In this document: one piece after another, positions 54,514-63,542 of the stretch
Layout of the letters: every line of letters starts with the position of its first letter
How positions within the stretch are numbered: position 1 is the first letter of the stretch
NCBI RefSeq assembly: GCF_040947875.1
Contig: NZ_JBFRXN010000004.1
Location: 1-64,000, forward strand
Source of the DNA: Pseudomonas sp. MYb118
GTDB lineage: Bacteria > Pseudomonadota > Gammaproteobacteria > Pseudomonadales > Pseudomonadaceae
DNA length: 64,000 nucleotides
Reading direction: 5' to 3'
Notes under the pieces: generated by a model
The model's database searches: none
Told to the model about the DNA's origin: nothing
What the model saw: only the letters and a program-made list of their open reading frames with translations
Position numbers and translations under genes: made by a program

Positions 54514-55053
54514 ATGAAAGCCAAGGCAGAAGTACCTTTTGCGCCGTTGAACATCGCGGTGCTGACGGTCAGCGACACCCGTACCCTGGAAACCGACACG
54601 TCGGGCCAGGTCTTCGTTGATCGCTTGAGCGAAGCCGGCCATAACCTGGCCGCTCGGGTTCTGCTCAAAGATGATCTCTACAAAATCCGCGCACAAGTCG
54701 CCACCTGGATTGCTGAGGACGTGGTACAGGTGGTGCTGATCACCGGCGGCACCGGATTCACCGGCCGCGACAGCACGCCTGAAGCCGTGAGCTGCCTGCT
54801 GGACAAGCAGGTCGATGGCTTTGGCGAACTGTTCCGCCAGATCTCGGTGGCGGACATTGGCACTTCCACCGTGCAATCCCGCGCCCTGGCCGGCCTCGCC
54901 AACGGCACGCTGGTCTGCTGCCTGCCGGGTTCGACCAACGCGGTGCGCACCGGTTGGGACGGCATCCTGGCCGAGCAACTGGATTCCCGGCATCGGCCCT
55001 GCAATTTTGTGCCCCATCTGAAACAGGCGGCACCCTGTGAATCCCGTGGGTAA
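54514..55053 (+). CDS. moaB: MoaB/Mog-type molybdopterin adenylyltransferase-like protein
   Basis: 179 residues. VLTVSDTRTLETDTSGQ is the family opening and VVLITGGTGFTGRDSTPEAV the TGGTG motif of MPT-binding proteins. It is predicted to bind molybdopterin and act in cofactor maturation. Its end overlaps the likely moeA start by 17 bases. Confidence 0.94.
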   Translation: MKAKAEVPFAPLNIAVLTVSDTRTLETDTSGQVFVDRLSEAGHNLAARVLLKDDLYKIRAQVATWIAEDVVQVVLITGGTGFTGRDSTPEAVSCLLDKQVDGFGELFRQISVADIGTSTVQSRALAGLANGTLVCCLPGSTNAVRTGWDGILAEQLDSRHRPCNFVPHLKQAAPCESRG

Positions 55054-56263
55054 GCCGGGCAAGACCGGCAGCCTGATGCCGCTCGAGGTGGCATGGGCGC
55101 GCTTGCTGGAAATGGCCGAAGCCGCACCGATCGTCGAGCGGGAGCGTTTGCCGTTGGCGCAGGTACAGGGACGGGTGCTGGCCGAGGATCTGGTTTCGAC
55201 GCTCGATCTGCCGCCGTGGCCCAACAGCGCAATGGACGGTTACGCCTTGAACTCGGCCGACTGGAGCGGCGAGCCGTTGCCGGTCAGTCAGAAAATTTTT
55301 GCGGGGACTGCTCCGCAGCCCTTGAAGCCCGGAACCTGTGCGCGAATCTTCACCGGTGCACCTGTTCCCGCAGGCGCCGACTGCGTCGAGATGCAGGAAA
55401 ACACCGAAGTACTGGCCGATGATCGAGTCCGCTTCACCGAAACCCTGACGCCGGGGCAGAACATCCGTCCGCAAGGCCAGGAAACCACGGTGGGTGAGCA
55501 GGTCCTGGCCGCCGGCACACGCCTTGGGCCGATCGAGCAGGGGCTGGCGGCGTCCCTGGGGTGCGCGGAACTGGACGTGATTCGCAAGGTGCGCGTTGCG
55601 GTACTGTCCACTGGCGATGAACTGGTTGAACCGGGACAGCCACTGGGCCCTGGCCAGATCTACAACAGCAATCGGGTGGTGCTGTGCAGCTGGTTGCAGC
55701 GCATGGGTTGCGAAGTGATCGACGCGGGCATTCTTCCCGACAACCTTGAAATGACTCGCGCCCGCTTGGGCGAGTTGAAGGATGTCGACCTGATCCTGTC
55801 TACCGGTGGCGTATCGGTAGGTGAAGCCGACTTCCTGGGTATCGCGCTGCGCGAAGAGGGCGAACTCTCCCTGTGGAAACTCGCGATCAAGCCGGGCAAA
55901 CCGCTGACGTTCGGACATTTTCGGGGTGTTCCGGTGATCGGGTTGCCCGGTAATCCGGCGTCGACCCTGGTGACCTTTGCACTGTTGGCGAGGCCCTATC
56001 TCCTGCGCCGCCAAGGCGTGACAACGCTCGAACCGTTGAAATTCCAGGTGCCGGCAGGATTTGCCTGGCCCAAGGCCGGTCAGCGACGCGAATACTTGCG
56101 TGGGCGTCTGGAGAACGGCCGGGCGATCATCTACAAGAACCAGAGTTCGGGAGTCCTGCGCAGTGCTGCGTGGGCGGATGGCCTTGTGGAAGTCCTGGAA
56201 GATCGAACGCTGGAGGAAGGTGACAGCGTTGGTTTCATCCCGTTGAGCGAAGTTCTGGATTGA
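55037..56263 (+). CDS. moeA: Molybdopterin molybdenumtransferase MoeA
   Basis: 408 residues from a GTG at 55037; a later ATG at 55076 (MPLEVAWARLLEM) is an alternative. PWPNSAMDGYALNSAD and IFTGAPVPAGADCVEMQE are the MoeA motifs, with LSTGDELV, LSTGGVSVGEADFL and VIGLPGNPASTLVTF in the MPT-binding domain. It inserts molybdate into adenylated molybdopterin. Overlap with moaB supports co-translation. Confidence 0.95.
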   Translation: MNPVGKPGKTGSLMPLEVAWARLLEMAEAAPIVERERLPLAQVQGRVLAEDLVSTLDLPPWPNSAMDGYALNSADWSGEPLPVSQKIFAGTAPQPLKPGTCARIFTGAPVPAGADCVEMQENTEVLADDRVRFTETLTPGQNIRPQGQETTVGEQVLAAGTRLGPIEQGLAASLGCAELDVIRKVRVAVLSTGDELVEPGQPLGPGQIYNSNRVVLCSWLQRMGCEVIDAGILPDNLEMTRARLGELKDVDLILSTGGVSVGEADFLGIALREEGELSLWKLAIKPGKPLTFGHFRGVPVIGLPGNPASTLVTFALLARPYLLRRQGVTTLEPLKFQVPAGFAWPKAGQRREYLRGRLENGRAIIYKNQSSGVLRSAAWADGLVEVLEDRTLEEGDSVGFIPLSEVLD

Positions 56264-56274
56264 TTGGGCGTGTG

Positions 56275-56307
56275 CGCGAGACCCGGTTCATCGAGCCGGG
56301 TTTCGCG
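56275..56307. terminator. Hairpin terminator after moeA
   Basis: A 12-bp stem CGCGAGACCCGG with CCGGGTTTCGCG (one G-U pair) between moeA and the convergent small gene. No T-run follows. Confidence 0.7.
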
Positions 56308-56316
56308 TGACCATTC

Positions 56317-56625
56317 CTAATGGACGACGAGCGCCACCAACTGATCGAAACGGCTGTTGGCGATCCACCCCAGGAGCCCCAGGACCACGGCCGTTCCGCC
56401 GGTTGCATACGCGAGCCTGTGCTTGATGGACCTCACATCGCCACGCACTTCTTCCATGTCGCGGCGGATGTACTTGAGGTGTGTTTCGAGTTCAACGACA
56501 CGAGGTTCCATTTCAACTTCTCCAGTGGATTTTGCGCTGTCTTTCAGTTCGGTTTGATAGAGGCCCCGCATCTCTGCGAGCGCTGCTGCCGGAGTGCCCG
56601 GTGCCCTGGTGTCATGGCTTTGCAT
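56317..56625 (-). CDS. Small coiled-coil membrane protein
   Basis: 102 residues. A coiled-coil region (VVELETHLKYIRRDMEEVRG, DVRSIKHRL) precedes one membrane helix (ATGGTAVVLGLLGWIAN). The N terminus is disordered. Similar short 'hemolysin XhlA-like' or t-SNARE-like proteins occur near phage and chromosomal loci, but I do not assign a role. The AT content is somewhat high in the upstream stretch. Confidence 0.7.
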   Translation of the reverse strand: MQSHDTRAPGTPAAALAEMRGLYQTELKDSAKSTGEVEMEPRVVELETHLKYIRRDMEEVRGDVRSIKHRLAYATGGTAVVLGLLGWIANSRFDQLVALVVH

Positions 56626-56848
56626 GGTACGTCCTTGTGGTGCTGCTGATGACTGAACAACCTGATCATCAAGTTGTACTAATCACCCTCGTGGGTCAAT
56701 TGAGCCGATTCCTCACGTTTTGTAAGAAAAAACTCTGCTCTGTAGGACCTCTTCGCCATTCAGCTTGAAATAATTCATTTTTTTGCGACTTTTATGCCGT
56801 GTGGCGAGGTCACATTTCCCATACGGACCTGACATGGGAGTGAGCACG

Positions 56849-57766
56849 ATGGCTGAACGCAAGGCACTGTTGATCCTGCACGGCAAACAGGCGCTGAACG
56901 AGGACGTCCGGGCGGCCGTCCAGGACCGGCGCGCGCAAGGCTGGACGCTGGACGTGCGCCTGACCTGGGAGGCGGGTGATGCGCAACGCCTGGTGGATGA
57001 GGCGCTGGCTGCAGGCCATACCCGGATCATCGCCGGCGGCGGCGACGGCACGCTGCGCGATATCGCCGAGGCGATGGCGGCACAGGCCGGGCAGGCCAGC
57101 CTGGTACTGATGCCACTGGGAACCGCGAACGATTTCGCCCGTGCCGCGGGTGTGCCGCTGGAGCCGGCCCAGGCCCTGGATCTGCTGGATGCCGAGCCGC
57201 GCGCCATCGACCTCGGCGAGGTGGGCGGGCAGGTGTTCCTGAACATGGCCACCGGAGGTTTCGGCAGCCAGGTCACGGCGAACACCTCCGAAGACCTGAA
57301 AAAAGTCCTGGGAGGGGCCGCCTACCTGTTCACCGGTTTGTCACGCTTCAGCGAATTGCATGCCGCCTATGGCGAACTCAACGGCCCGGACTTCCAGTGG
57401 AGTGGGGATCTGCTGGCGCTGGGCATCGGCAATGGCCGTCAGGCCGGGGGCGGTCATGAGCTGTGTCCGCAGGCGCTGGCGGATGACGGGTTGCTGGACA
57501 TCAGTATTCTGCCGGCGCCACAGGAAGTGGTCGGGACACTGAAAAGCCTGCTCACCGACGGCTTCGGCATCGACAATCTGTTTGTCCGCGCCCGCTTGCC
57601 ATGGGTGGAGATCAAGGTTGCCGAAGGCCTGTACATCAACCTCGATGGTGAGCCGCTCGAAGGCGACAGTCTGCGCTTCTCGGCGCGCCCGGCGGCGCTG
57701 CGGGTGCATCTGCCGGTGGACTCGCCCTTGCTGGGCAGCCCGGCCGCGATCAATCGTCCAGGCTGA
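56849..57766 (+). CDS. yegS: YegS-like lipid kinase
   Basis: 305 residues from ATG 56849, with GGGAG at 56836-56840. The DAGK-type ATP motif is IIAGGGDGTLRDIAEAM and the second block MPLGTANDFARAAGVPLEPA; GGFGSQVTANTSEDLKKVLG and LGIGNGRQAGGGHELCPQAL follow. It phosphorylates diacylglycerol or phosphatidylglycerol at the membrane. Its end overlaps the convergent response-regulator gene by 17 bases. Confidence 0.93.
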   Translation: MAERKALLILHGKQALNEDVRAAVQDRRAQGWTLDVRLTWEAGDAQRLVDEALAAGHTRIIAGGGDGTLRDIAEAMAAQAGQASLVLMPLGTANDFARAAGVPLEPAQALDLLDAEPRAIDLGEVGGQVFLNMATGGFGSQVTANTSEDLKKVLGGAAYLFTGLSRFSELHAAYGELNGPDFQWSGDLLALGIGNGRQAGGGHELCPQALADDGLLDISILPAPQEVVGTLKSLLTDGFGIDNLFVRARLPWVEIKVAEGLYINLDGEPLEGDSLRFSARPAALRVHLPVDSPLLGSPAAINRPG

Positions 57767-58409
57767 TGATCTGCTCGCGCACGGCAAACAGTACCAGGCC
57801 CGCCACATCGTAGATTTGCAGGCGTTTCATGATCTGCGAGCGGTGGGTTTCAACGGTCTTGATGCTCAGGCCCAGGCCGTTGGCGATTTCGCGGGTGGAT
57901 TTGCCGCGAACGATCAGCCGCAGGATTTCCAGCTGGCGCGCTGTCAGATTGTGCGAGTCGGCAGGTTCCGGCTGGAGCTTCTGGTTGCGGGTCAGTGCCT
58001 GGTTGATCACGGTGTGGGCAATGGCCGGGCTCAGGTAACGCTCGTTATTGCGCAAGGCATCCAGGGCATGTTCGAGTTCGGTCGCCGTGGTGTCCTTGAG
58101 CAGATAGCCGTGAGCGCCGGACTCCAGCGCCTGCATGATCAGCGCGGGGTCGGTGTGCATCGACAGGATCAGCACCTTGCTCTGGGGACGCACACGTTTG
58201 AGGCGCTGCAGGGCTTCGAGGCCACCGGTTTCCTTCATGGAAATATCCAGTAGCACAATGTCCGGCGCCAGTCGTTCGACCATCTCCAGTAACTGCGAGC
58301 CATCACTGGCTTCACCAATGACTGCATAGCCGGGAATATCCAGCACCAGAGCGCGCACGCCAGCCCTGATCAGCGAGTGGTCATCCACCAGAAGTAAGTT
58401 ACAAGTCAA
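57750..58409 (-). CDS. NarL-family response regulator
   Basis: 219 residues starting at a TTG (58409) that overlaps the sensor stop (TTGA). Receiver (LLLVDDHSLIRAGVRALVLD; phosphoacceptor in PDIVLLDISMKETGGLEAL) and a LuxR-type output (LTARQLEILRLIVRGKSTRE; LGLSIKTVETHRSQIMKRL). It is paired with the upstream HPK7 sensor. The target genes are not visible. Confidence 0.93.
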   Translation of the reverse strand: MTCNLLLVDDHSLIRAGVRALVLDIPGYAVIGEASDGSQLLEMVERLAPDIVLLDISMKETGGLEALQRLKRVRPQSKVLILSMHTDPALIMQALESGAHGYLLKDTTATELEHALDALRNNERYLSPAIAHTVINQALTRNQKLQPEPADSHNLTARQLEILRLIVRGKSTREIANGLGLSIKTVETHRSQIMKRLQIYDVAGLVLFAVREQIISLDD

Positions 58410-59347
58410 TGCATAACCTTATTCGTACTGGCCCGTTCCAGCGCGCGAGGCGCCCACGGGAACAAAGCTTCGATTTGAGTGCCTTTGCCCGGTTCGCTGG
58501 TGACGCGCAGGGTGCCGCCCAACTGGTCGATCCGCTCCGACATCCCGGCCATGCCACGTTGTCCCTCACGGCCGGGATCCGTCGCGGGGGCGAACCCCAG
58601 GCCGTCATCGCTGATGGACAGCATCAGGCCTTGAGGCTGGCGTTGCAGGCGCACCAGCAGGTTTTTCGCTTCGGCGTGACGCAGGATGTTGGTCACCGCT
58701 TCCTGGGTGATCCGAAAGGCGGCCAGGGCCATTTCTTCCGGAATGCCGGTCAGGCGGGACTGGCACTCCAGGCTCCAGTTCACCGAGCTATTGCCCAGTG
58801 TCTTGAGCAGGTGAGCGCGCAGGCTGGCTTCCAGGCCCAGGCTCGCCAACTGCCTGGGGTTGAGAATGGCTGATACGTCGCGAACCTTGTTCAGGGTCTC
58901 TTCGAGCGTGTCGCAGAGCGCCGAGCATTGTGTCTGCAGCTCTTCGGGCATGCGCCGCTTGAGCCATTGGCTTTGCAGTTTCGCGGCGGTGAGCAATTGA
59001 CCAATGTCATCGTGCAGTTCGCGACTGAGCCGGTGACGTTCGTTCTCCTGGACCTTCAACAAGCGGTCGGCCAGTTCCTGGGGTTCGAATTTGATCGACT
59101 TGCGCGACAGCCGATGCTGGACCAGGACACAAGCCAGGGCCGCCATATTGAGCACCAGCAGCGCGAACGGCAGAGGAGTGGACAGACAATAGATCGCCAG
59201 GCTGCCAAGCGCCGATCCGGTACACACCAACAGCGTGAATCGGCGGGCATTTTCTCGGGAAGGGGGCCACTTGATAATTGACTTGAGGCTGGCGTGCATA
59301 GCGGATGGAGCCAATGATGTTCGCTGCGGGCAAACCGGTTCATTCAC
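58406..59347 (-). CDS. NarX/DegS-type sensor histidine kinase
   Basis: 313 residues from a GTG at 59347; a later ATG at 59299 is possible. Two hydrophobic helices (about 37-80) are followed by HisKA_3 with the phospho-His in RHRLSRELHDDIGQLLTAAK and HATPase (AFRITQEAVTNILRHAEAKN; ISDDGLGF). There is no large sensor domain, so the membrane part may sense directly. Co-translated with the NarL-family regulator. Confidence 0.92.
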   Translation of the reverse strand: MNEPVCPQRTSLAPSAMHASLKSIIKWPPSRENARRFTLLVCTGSALGSLAIYCLSTPLPFALLVLNMAALACVLVQHRLSRKSIKFEPQELADRLLKVQENERHRLSRELHDDIGQLLTAAKLQSQWLKRRMPEELQTQCSALCDTLEETLNKVRDVSAILNPRQLASLGLEASLRAHLLKTLGNSSVNWSLECQSRLTGIPEEMALAAFRITQEAVTNILRHAEAKNLLVRLQRQPQGLMLSISDDGLGFAPATDPGREGQRGMAGMSERIDQLGGTLRVTSEPGKGTQIEALFPWAPRALERASTNKVMH

Positions 59348-59640
59348 TGACCGGTCTCTGTCTGGGGCACTGTGCTATTAATCGACGTCAACTAATGGTC
59401 GGCATAATACCACTTAACATACCGTTGGTCGCGTTCGGTATATATGTCCAAACGGTCAGGAAATAACGGGTTGGCACGTTAGTTCTACAATTGAATTATT
59501 TCTGTAGAAGAATAGTTTGTATCGAACTGACGTCGACGAAATATTCAATCGTGCAACGCGATGAGTATGTTCAAGTTACCGAGTGATCCCAAGGCAAACA
59601 AGAATACCTACCACCTCTAGTTCGCGGGAAATGCCTGGCG
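59348..59640. other. AT-rich intergenic region
   Basis: 293 bases between the sensor kinase and the CheA-P1-like gene. It is clearly lower in GC than its neighbours and contains no REP, no plausible small gene and no strong hairpin. It should include the kinase promoter. Confidence 0.6.
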
Positions 59641-60099
59641 TTATGAACAGGAAATGAGCTTGAACGGTTTGTAGTGGGCCGGGGGGTGAAACTGGCTTTG
59701 TCCGACCTGGAAGGCGAAGGCTTCGATCAGCGACGTCTGTTCGCTGTCATCCAGGCACAGCTGCCCGGTGGTCTGATCAATCAGCTCCAGTTGCCACGCC
59801 ATCAAGGTGAAGCAATCTTTCAGCGCACCTAGTGCCTGGGCATGCAGGTCCACATGGTGCTGGGCATGGTTGAGCAGGCCATGGATGTGCAGGGAGAACT
59901 CCGAAACGGCAACCAGAGCGAGGGCATCGGCTTTGCTGGCCATTTTGAGCAGGGTGCTCATCATGCACTCGATGGCGTCCTTGTCGTTGCTGATCAATTG
60001 CAGGTGGCTCAGGCACTCCTCGGATTTGGCCAGGAGCGTTTCTGCCTCGACGAGAAATTCAGGGAGCCGCTGAGCCCACTCTTTACGGTCATTCGGCAT
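59641..60099 (-). CDS. CheA-P1/HPt-like helical protein without the phospho-histidine
   Basis: 152 residues from ATG 60099, preceded by GGAGA. All-helical; LPEFLVEAETLLAKSEECLS HLQ and SKADALALVAVSEFSLHIHG LL have the spacing of the first and third helices of an HPt domain, but the AHxLKG phosphorylation motif is absent. It lies upstream of and divergent from cheV. Possibly a scaffold or degenerate HPt in chemotaxis or motility; low certainty. Confidence 0.65.
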   Translation of the reverse strand: MPNDRKEWAQRLPEFLVEAETLLAKSEECLSHLQLISNDKDAIECMMSTLLKMASKADALALVAVSEFSLHIHGLLNHAQHHVDLHAQALGALKDCFTLMAWQLELIDQTTGQLCLDDSEQTSLIEAFAFQVGQSQFHPPAHYKPFKLISCS

Positions 60100-60488
60100 G
60101 CTTATCTCCACAACTTCATGTCAAGCGAGGGCGTGTCGGGTGAATGGGTGAGGACGGTCTGGCGCATGGCGCGGGCGGGCAGATGCGAGAACGCATTCCG
60201 GCCGACATGGAGGCAGGCAGGGCGCTCGACAGAGTGGATAACCACGATTCTGAGATCGCACACAAAAGCCTGACTCCGTTCATGCAATGAGAATGGCGTC
60301 ACATTAATGGCTATTGGATATTGCGAATATCAGGTTGGTCCTGATTGTTGCTCAGGGATTCCCTTACGCACGGGAACCTATCGCGCAAACCGTGGTCGCG
60401 CAGCGGGGATGAATCAGATGTATTGCGGACGTAAGTAAAGCATGATGTTAATGTGACATCAATGCCTGTCATGGCATTTTGTGTGGGG
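60100..60488. other. Intergenic region between the P1-like gene and the cheV promoter
   Basis: Non-coding sequence without REP elements. It should hold the minus-strand promoter for the P1-like gene near 60110-60160. I see no RNA gene or credible small frame in it. Confidence 0.55.
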
Positions 60489-60515
60489 TCAAGCTCCGGC
60501 AAAAACAGCCGATAA
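60489..60515 (+). promoter_or_regulatory. Sigma-28 (FliA) promoter of cheV
   Basis: TCAAG at 60489-60493 and GCCGATAA at 60508-60515 separated by 14 bases fit the FliA consensus (TAAA/TCAAG-N14/15-GCCGATAA), 42 bases before the cheV ATG. It predicts expression in the late flagellar/chemotaxis class. Confidence 0.85.
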
Positions 60516-60557
60516 CCCTCTTTAACGAATTAACCAGAACAAGCCCAGGAGTCATTG

Positions 60558-61493
60558 ATGGCCGGCATTCTCGACACGGTAGACCAACGCACGCAACTGG
60601 TGGGTGAGAATCGCCTGGAAATTCTCATGTTCCGACTGGCGGGGCGTCAACTGTTCGCGATCAACGTGTTCAAGGTGCAGGAAGTGTTGCAGCTGCCCAA
60701 GCTGACCCTGATGCCCCAGCGCCATCCGTTCGTCTGCGGCGTGGTCAACCTGCGCGGGCAGACGTTGCCGGTGATTGACCTGTCCCAGGCCATCGGTATG
60801 CGTCCGCTGGTGCCTGGCCCGACCAGCACGATTATCGTCACCGAGTACAACCGTTCGGTGCAGGCGTTCCTGGTCGGTGGCGTGGACCGCATCGTCAACA
60901 TGAACTGGGAGGCCATCCTGCCGCCGCCGAGCAGCGCGGGTCGCCAGCATTACCTGACCGCCATCAGCAAGGTCGACGACCAGTTGGTGGAAATCATCGA
61001 CGTTGAAAAAGTCCTGGCCGAAATCGTCCCGTACAACGCCAAGGTCTCGCGCGACAAACTCGAGGACCCGGTGCTCGAGCGCGCCCGCGGCCGCGAAGTG
61101 CTGCTGGTGGACGACTCCAACGTCGCCCTGTCGCAATTGCGCGACACCCTGGGCCAGCTGGGCGTGAAGATGCACATCGCCAGCGACGGCCTGAAGGCCT
61201 TGAACATGCTCAAGGGCTGGGCCGACACCGGCGTCAACATGACCGACAAACTGCTGATGGTCTTCACCGACGCGGAAATGCCTGAGATGGACGGCTACCG
61301 CCTGACCACCGAAATCCGCAACGACCCGCGCCTGCGTGGCCTCTACGTGGTGCTGCACACCTCGTTGTCCGGCAGCTTCAACGATTCGATGGTGAAGAAG
61401 GTTGGCTGCGACAACTTCCTGTCCAAGTTCCAGCCGGACAAACTGGTGGACGTGGTCCGCCAGCGCCTGATGCTGGATGCTGTCCCGGCGTAA
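60558..61493 (+). CDS. cheV: Chemotaxis coupling protein CheV
   Basis: 311 residues; ATG 60558 with CAGGAG upstream. N-terminal CheW domain (about 20-165: LEILMFRLAGRQLFAINVFK; GVVNLRGQTLPVIDLS) and C-terminal receiver (about 180-305: EVLLVDDSNVALSQL; phosphoacceptor in LMVFTDAEMPEMDGYRL). CheV couples receptors to CheA and may act as a phosphate sink for adaptation. The FliA promoter and position support a motility role. Confidence 0.95.
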   Translation: MAGILDTVDQRTQLVGENRLEILMFRLAGRQLFAINVFKVQEVLQLPKLTLMPQRHPFVCGVVNLRGQTLPVIDLSQAIGMRPLVPGPTSTIIVTEYNRSVQAFLVGGVDRIVNMNWEAILPPPSSAGRQHYLTAISKVDDQLVEIIDVEKVLAEIVPYNAKVSRDKLEDPVLERARGREVLLVDDSNVALSQLRDTLGQLGVKMHIASDGLKALNMLKGWADTGVNMTDKLLMVFTDAEMPEMDGYRLTTEIRNDPRLRGLYVVLHTSLSGSFNDSMVKKVGCDNFLSKFQPDKLVDVVRQRLMLDAVPA

Positions 61494-61512
61494 GCGCGTA
61501 CCTCTTTACCTG

Positions 61513-61629
61513 TGTGGGAGCGAGCCTGCTCGCGATGAACGTCAACGATGACGCTGGCTAGCTGATGCCCAGTGTCATCGTTCACGATCATCGCGACGGT
61601 TCGACGCCTCGACAGGCTCGCTCCCACAG
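61513..61629. repeat. REPIN with an internally extended right arm
   Basis: Left REP TGTGGGAGCGAGCCTGCTCG is standard; the right REP reads CATCGCGACGGTTCGACGCC then TCGACAGGCTCGCTCCCACA, with about 15 extra bases between the ATCGCGA and CAGGCTCGCTCC parts. This is the same kind of internal extension as in the REPIN at 20731. Confidence 0.82.
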
Positions 61630-61703
61630 TTGTTTTGTAGGTCAGATACAGATACGGCTGATTTTGGTATAGGGTGGCGTTTTTATCACCCAGGGAGCTG
61701 GAC

Positions 61704-62510
61704 ATGCTGCGGTTGAGTGCGCTTTATCGTTTTCCATTGAAATCCGGCAAGGGCGAGGTGCTGAACCAGATCACCCTCGACAAGCTGGGACTCGACGGGG
61801 ATCGACGCTGGATGCTGGTGGACGAGGCCAGCGGGCGCTTTCTGACCCAGCGTGCAGTGGCGCAAATGAGTCAGTTGTCGGCGTTGTGGAATGCCAGCGG
61901 CGGCTTGACGCTCGCCGCGGCGGGCCATCCGCCGATTGATATTGCCCTGCCGGCCAACGACGCAGAGCTGCGCGGCGTGACCATCTGGCGCGACACCCTG
62001 CGCGTGCCCGATGCCGGCGACGAAGCGGCAGCCTGGGTCAGCCGCTTCATCGGCAAGCCGACACGCCTGGTGCAGATCCCGCTGGACCGTGCGCGCACCA
62101 CGCAGGCCGGTTATGGCAAGGACGACGATCAGGTGGCCTTCGCCGATGGCTTTCCCCTTCTGCTGATCGGCCAGGCGTCACTCGATGACCTGACGCAGAA
62201 GGTCGGGCGCCCGATGGAAATGCTGCGTTTCAGGCCAAATCTGGTGATCGAGGGCGCCGAGGCGTTCGCCGAAGACGGCTGGAAGCGCATCCGCATCGGC
62301 GATGTCGAGTTCCGCGTGGTCAAGCCGTGTTCGCGTTGCATCCTGACCACCATTGATCCGCAGACCGGTGAGCGCAGCGATGATCGTGAACCGTTCGCGA
62401 CTCTGCAGAAATACCGCGCCAGGGAAGAGGGTGCGATGTTTGGCCAGAACCTGGTCAACGACGGCAATGGCCGGCTCGAAGTCGGCATGCCGGTGACCGT
62501 GCTGGAATAA
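61704..62510 (+). CDS. MOSC-domain protein (YcbX/mARC-like molybdenum enzyme)
   Basis: 268 residues; ATG 61704 with CAGGGAG upstream. N-terminal beta-barrel (LSALYRFPLKSGKGEVLNQI, GLDGDRRWMLVDEASGRFLT QR) and MOSC domain (FRPNLVIEGAEAFAEDGWKR; the Mo-ligand Cys in VKPCSRCILTTIDPQTGE). The family reduces N-hydroxylated compounds such as 6-hydroxylaminopurine when fed by a reductase. No C-terminal ferredoxin domain is present, in contrast to E. coli YcbX, so an external reductase is needed. Confidence 0.92.
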   Translation: MLRLSALYRFPLKSGKGEVLNQITLDKLGLDGDRRWMLVDEASGRFLTQRAVAQMSQLSALWNASGGLTLAAAGHPPIDIALPANDAELRGVTIWRDTLRVPDAGDEAAAWVSRFIGKPTRLVQIPLDRARTTQAGYGKDDDQVAFADGFPLLLIGQASLDDLTQKVGRPMEMLRFRPNLVIEGAEAFAEDGWKRIRIGDVEFRVVKPCSRCILTTIDPQTGERSDDREPFATLQKYRAREEGAMFGQNLVNDGNGRLEVGMPVTVLE

Positions 62511-62525
62511 ACCGCAGCACAAGGA

Positions 62526-62557
62526 AAAACGCCCGTGTCGCAGGACACGGGCGTTTT
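62526..62557. terminator. Bidirectional terminator
   Basis: AAAACGCCCGTGTCGCAGGA continuing CACGGGCGTTTTT: a 9-10-bp stem flanked by A4 and T5, between the MOSC gene and the convergent ppnP. Confidence 0.93.
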
Positions 62558-62575
62558 TGTTGAAGCGCTCAAAAC

Positions 62576-62860
62576 TTAGCCGCGGTACTCGCACAGGTAA
62601 GCGGTATCGACCGCCACTTTCAGCTGGAACTTGCTGTTGGCCGGCACGTTGAACTGGCTGCCGGCTGCAAAGGTTTCCCAATCGCTGCTGTCAGGCAGTT
62701 TGACCGTCAGGGCGCCGCTGACCACGTGCATGATTTCACGCTGGCTGGTGCCGAACTCGTATTCGCCCGGAGCCATGACGCCAATGGTAGCCGGACCTTC
62801 AGCGGTGCCGAAAGCGATCGACTTGACGGTGCCGTCGAAGTACTCGTTGACTTTAAACAT
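62576..62860 (-). CDS. ppnP: Pyrimidine/purine nucleoside phosphorylase PpnP (DUF1255)
   Basis: 94 residues from ATG 62860. A small cupin-like protein: [40 protein letters not shown] and [25 protein letters not shown]. PpnP phosphorolyses nucleosides to the base and pentose-1-phosphate in E. coli. Full family length; single gene. Confidence 0.93.
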   Translation of the reverse strand: MFKVNEYFDGTVKSIAFGTAEGPATIGVMAPGEYEFGTSQREIMHVVSGALTVKLPDSSDWETFAAGSQFNVPANSKFQLKVAVDTAYLCEYRG

Positions 62861-62929
62861 GGGCGATTCCTCGGAAAGGGCTGAAAAAGGCCGGCCAGTA
62901 TGCACAAGGCCTCAAGCGGCGTCACCTCT

Positions 62930-63472
62930 CTAGAGGGGCAGGACCAGCGGCAGCAGACGGGCTGTGTTGCGGGCATCCTCCAGCGCGCGGTGCTGCTGGC
63001 CGGTGAACTGTAATCCCGCCAGTTGCAGCGCACCGTTGAGGCCCAGCGGGCGCTCCAGGCGCCTGGCCTTGGCGAACCGTTGCTTGAGGTTCATGTGCGG
63101 CGTGCGGCTCAGTTGGCTGTCGAGTTGCAGGCGCTGCCATTCCTGGACCAGTTGCTTGCGGTCGTAATCGCCCCAGCTGGCCCAGCCTTCAAGACGGGAG
63201 TGATGCTGGCCGAGCCAGCGCTCGAACGCCGGCCAGACCTCGGTCAGTGGTTGGGCACTGTCGATGTTGGCCTGGGTGATGTGGGTCAACTCCCGGCAAA
63301 ACGGCGTAAGCAGGGGCCGGCGCAGCGGGCGCACGAACCGCTGGAAATGATCCTGTTCACGCCCCTGGCGGTCCACCAGGGTGGCACCGATTTCGATGAT
63401 TTCCATTTCCGTGACCGGCCAACCGCCTTCATCGGTGGTGGCTTCCAGATCAATGACCAGCCAATGAGGCAT
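62930..63472 (-). CDS. DEDDh 3'-5' exonuclease (ERI1/KapD-like)
   Basis: 180 residues. ExoI: LVIDLEATTDEGGW (first Asp and Glu), ExoII: WASWGDYDRKQL (Asp), ExoIII: HRALEDARNTARLL (His and Asp). It degrades 3' ends of DNA or RNA; the substrate is not apparent from sequence. Between ppnP and the carboxylase gene. Confidence 0.92.
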   Translation of the reverse strand: MPHWLVIDLEATTDEGGWPVTEMEIIEIGATLVDRQGREQDHFQRFVRPLRRPLLTPFCRELTHITQANIDSAQPLTEVWPAFERWLGQHHSRLEGWASWGDYDRKQLVQEWQRLQLDSQLSRTPHMNLKQRFAKARRLERPLGLNGALQLAGLQFTGQQHRALEDARNTARLLPLVLPL

Positions 63473-63542
63473 TAAAAGGTTCCTGATATCCGCGTCCTGA
63501 TGGGCTTGAGCGTAGCCAAACCCGGCGGATCCGCCTAGCCGG

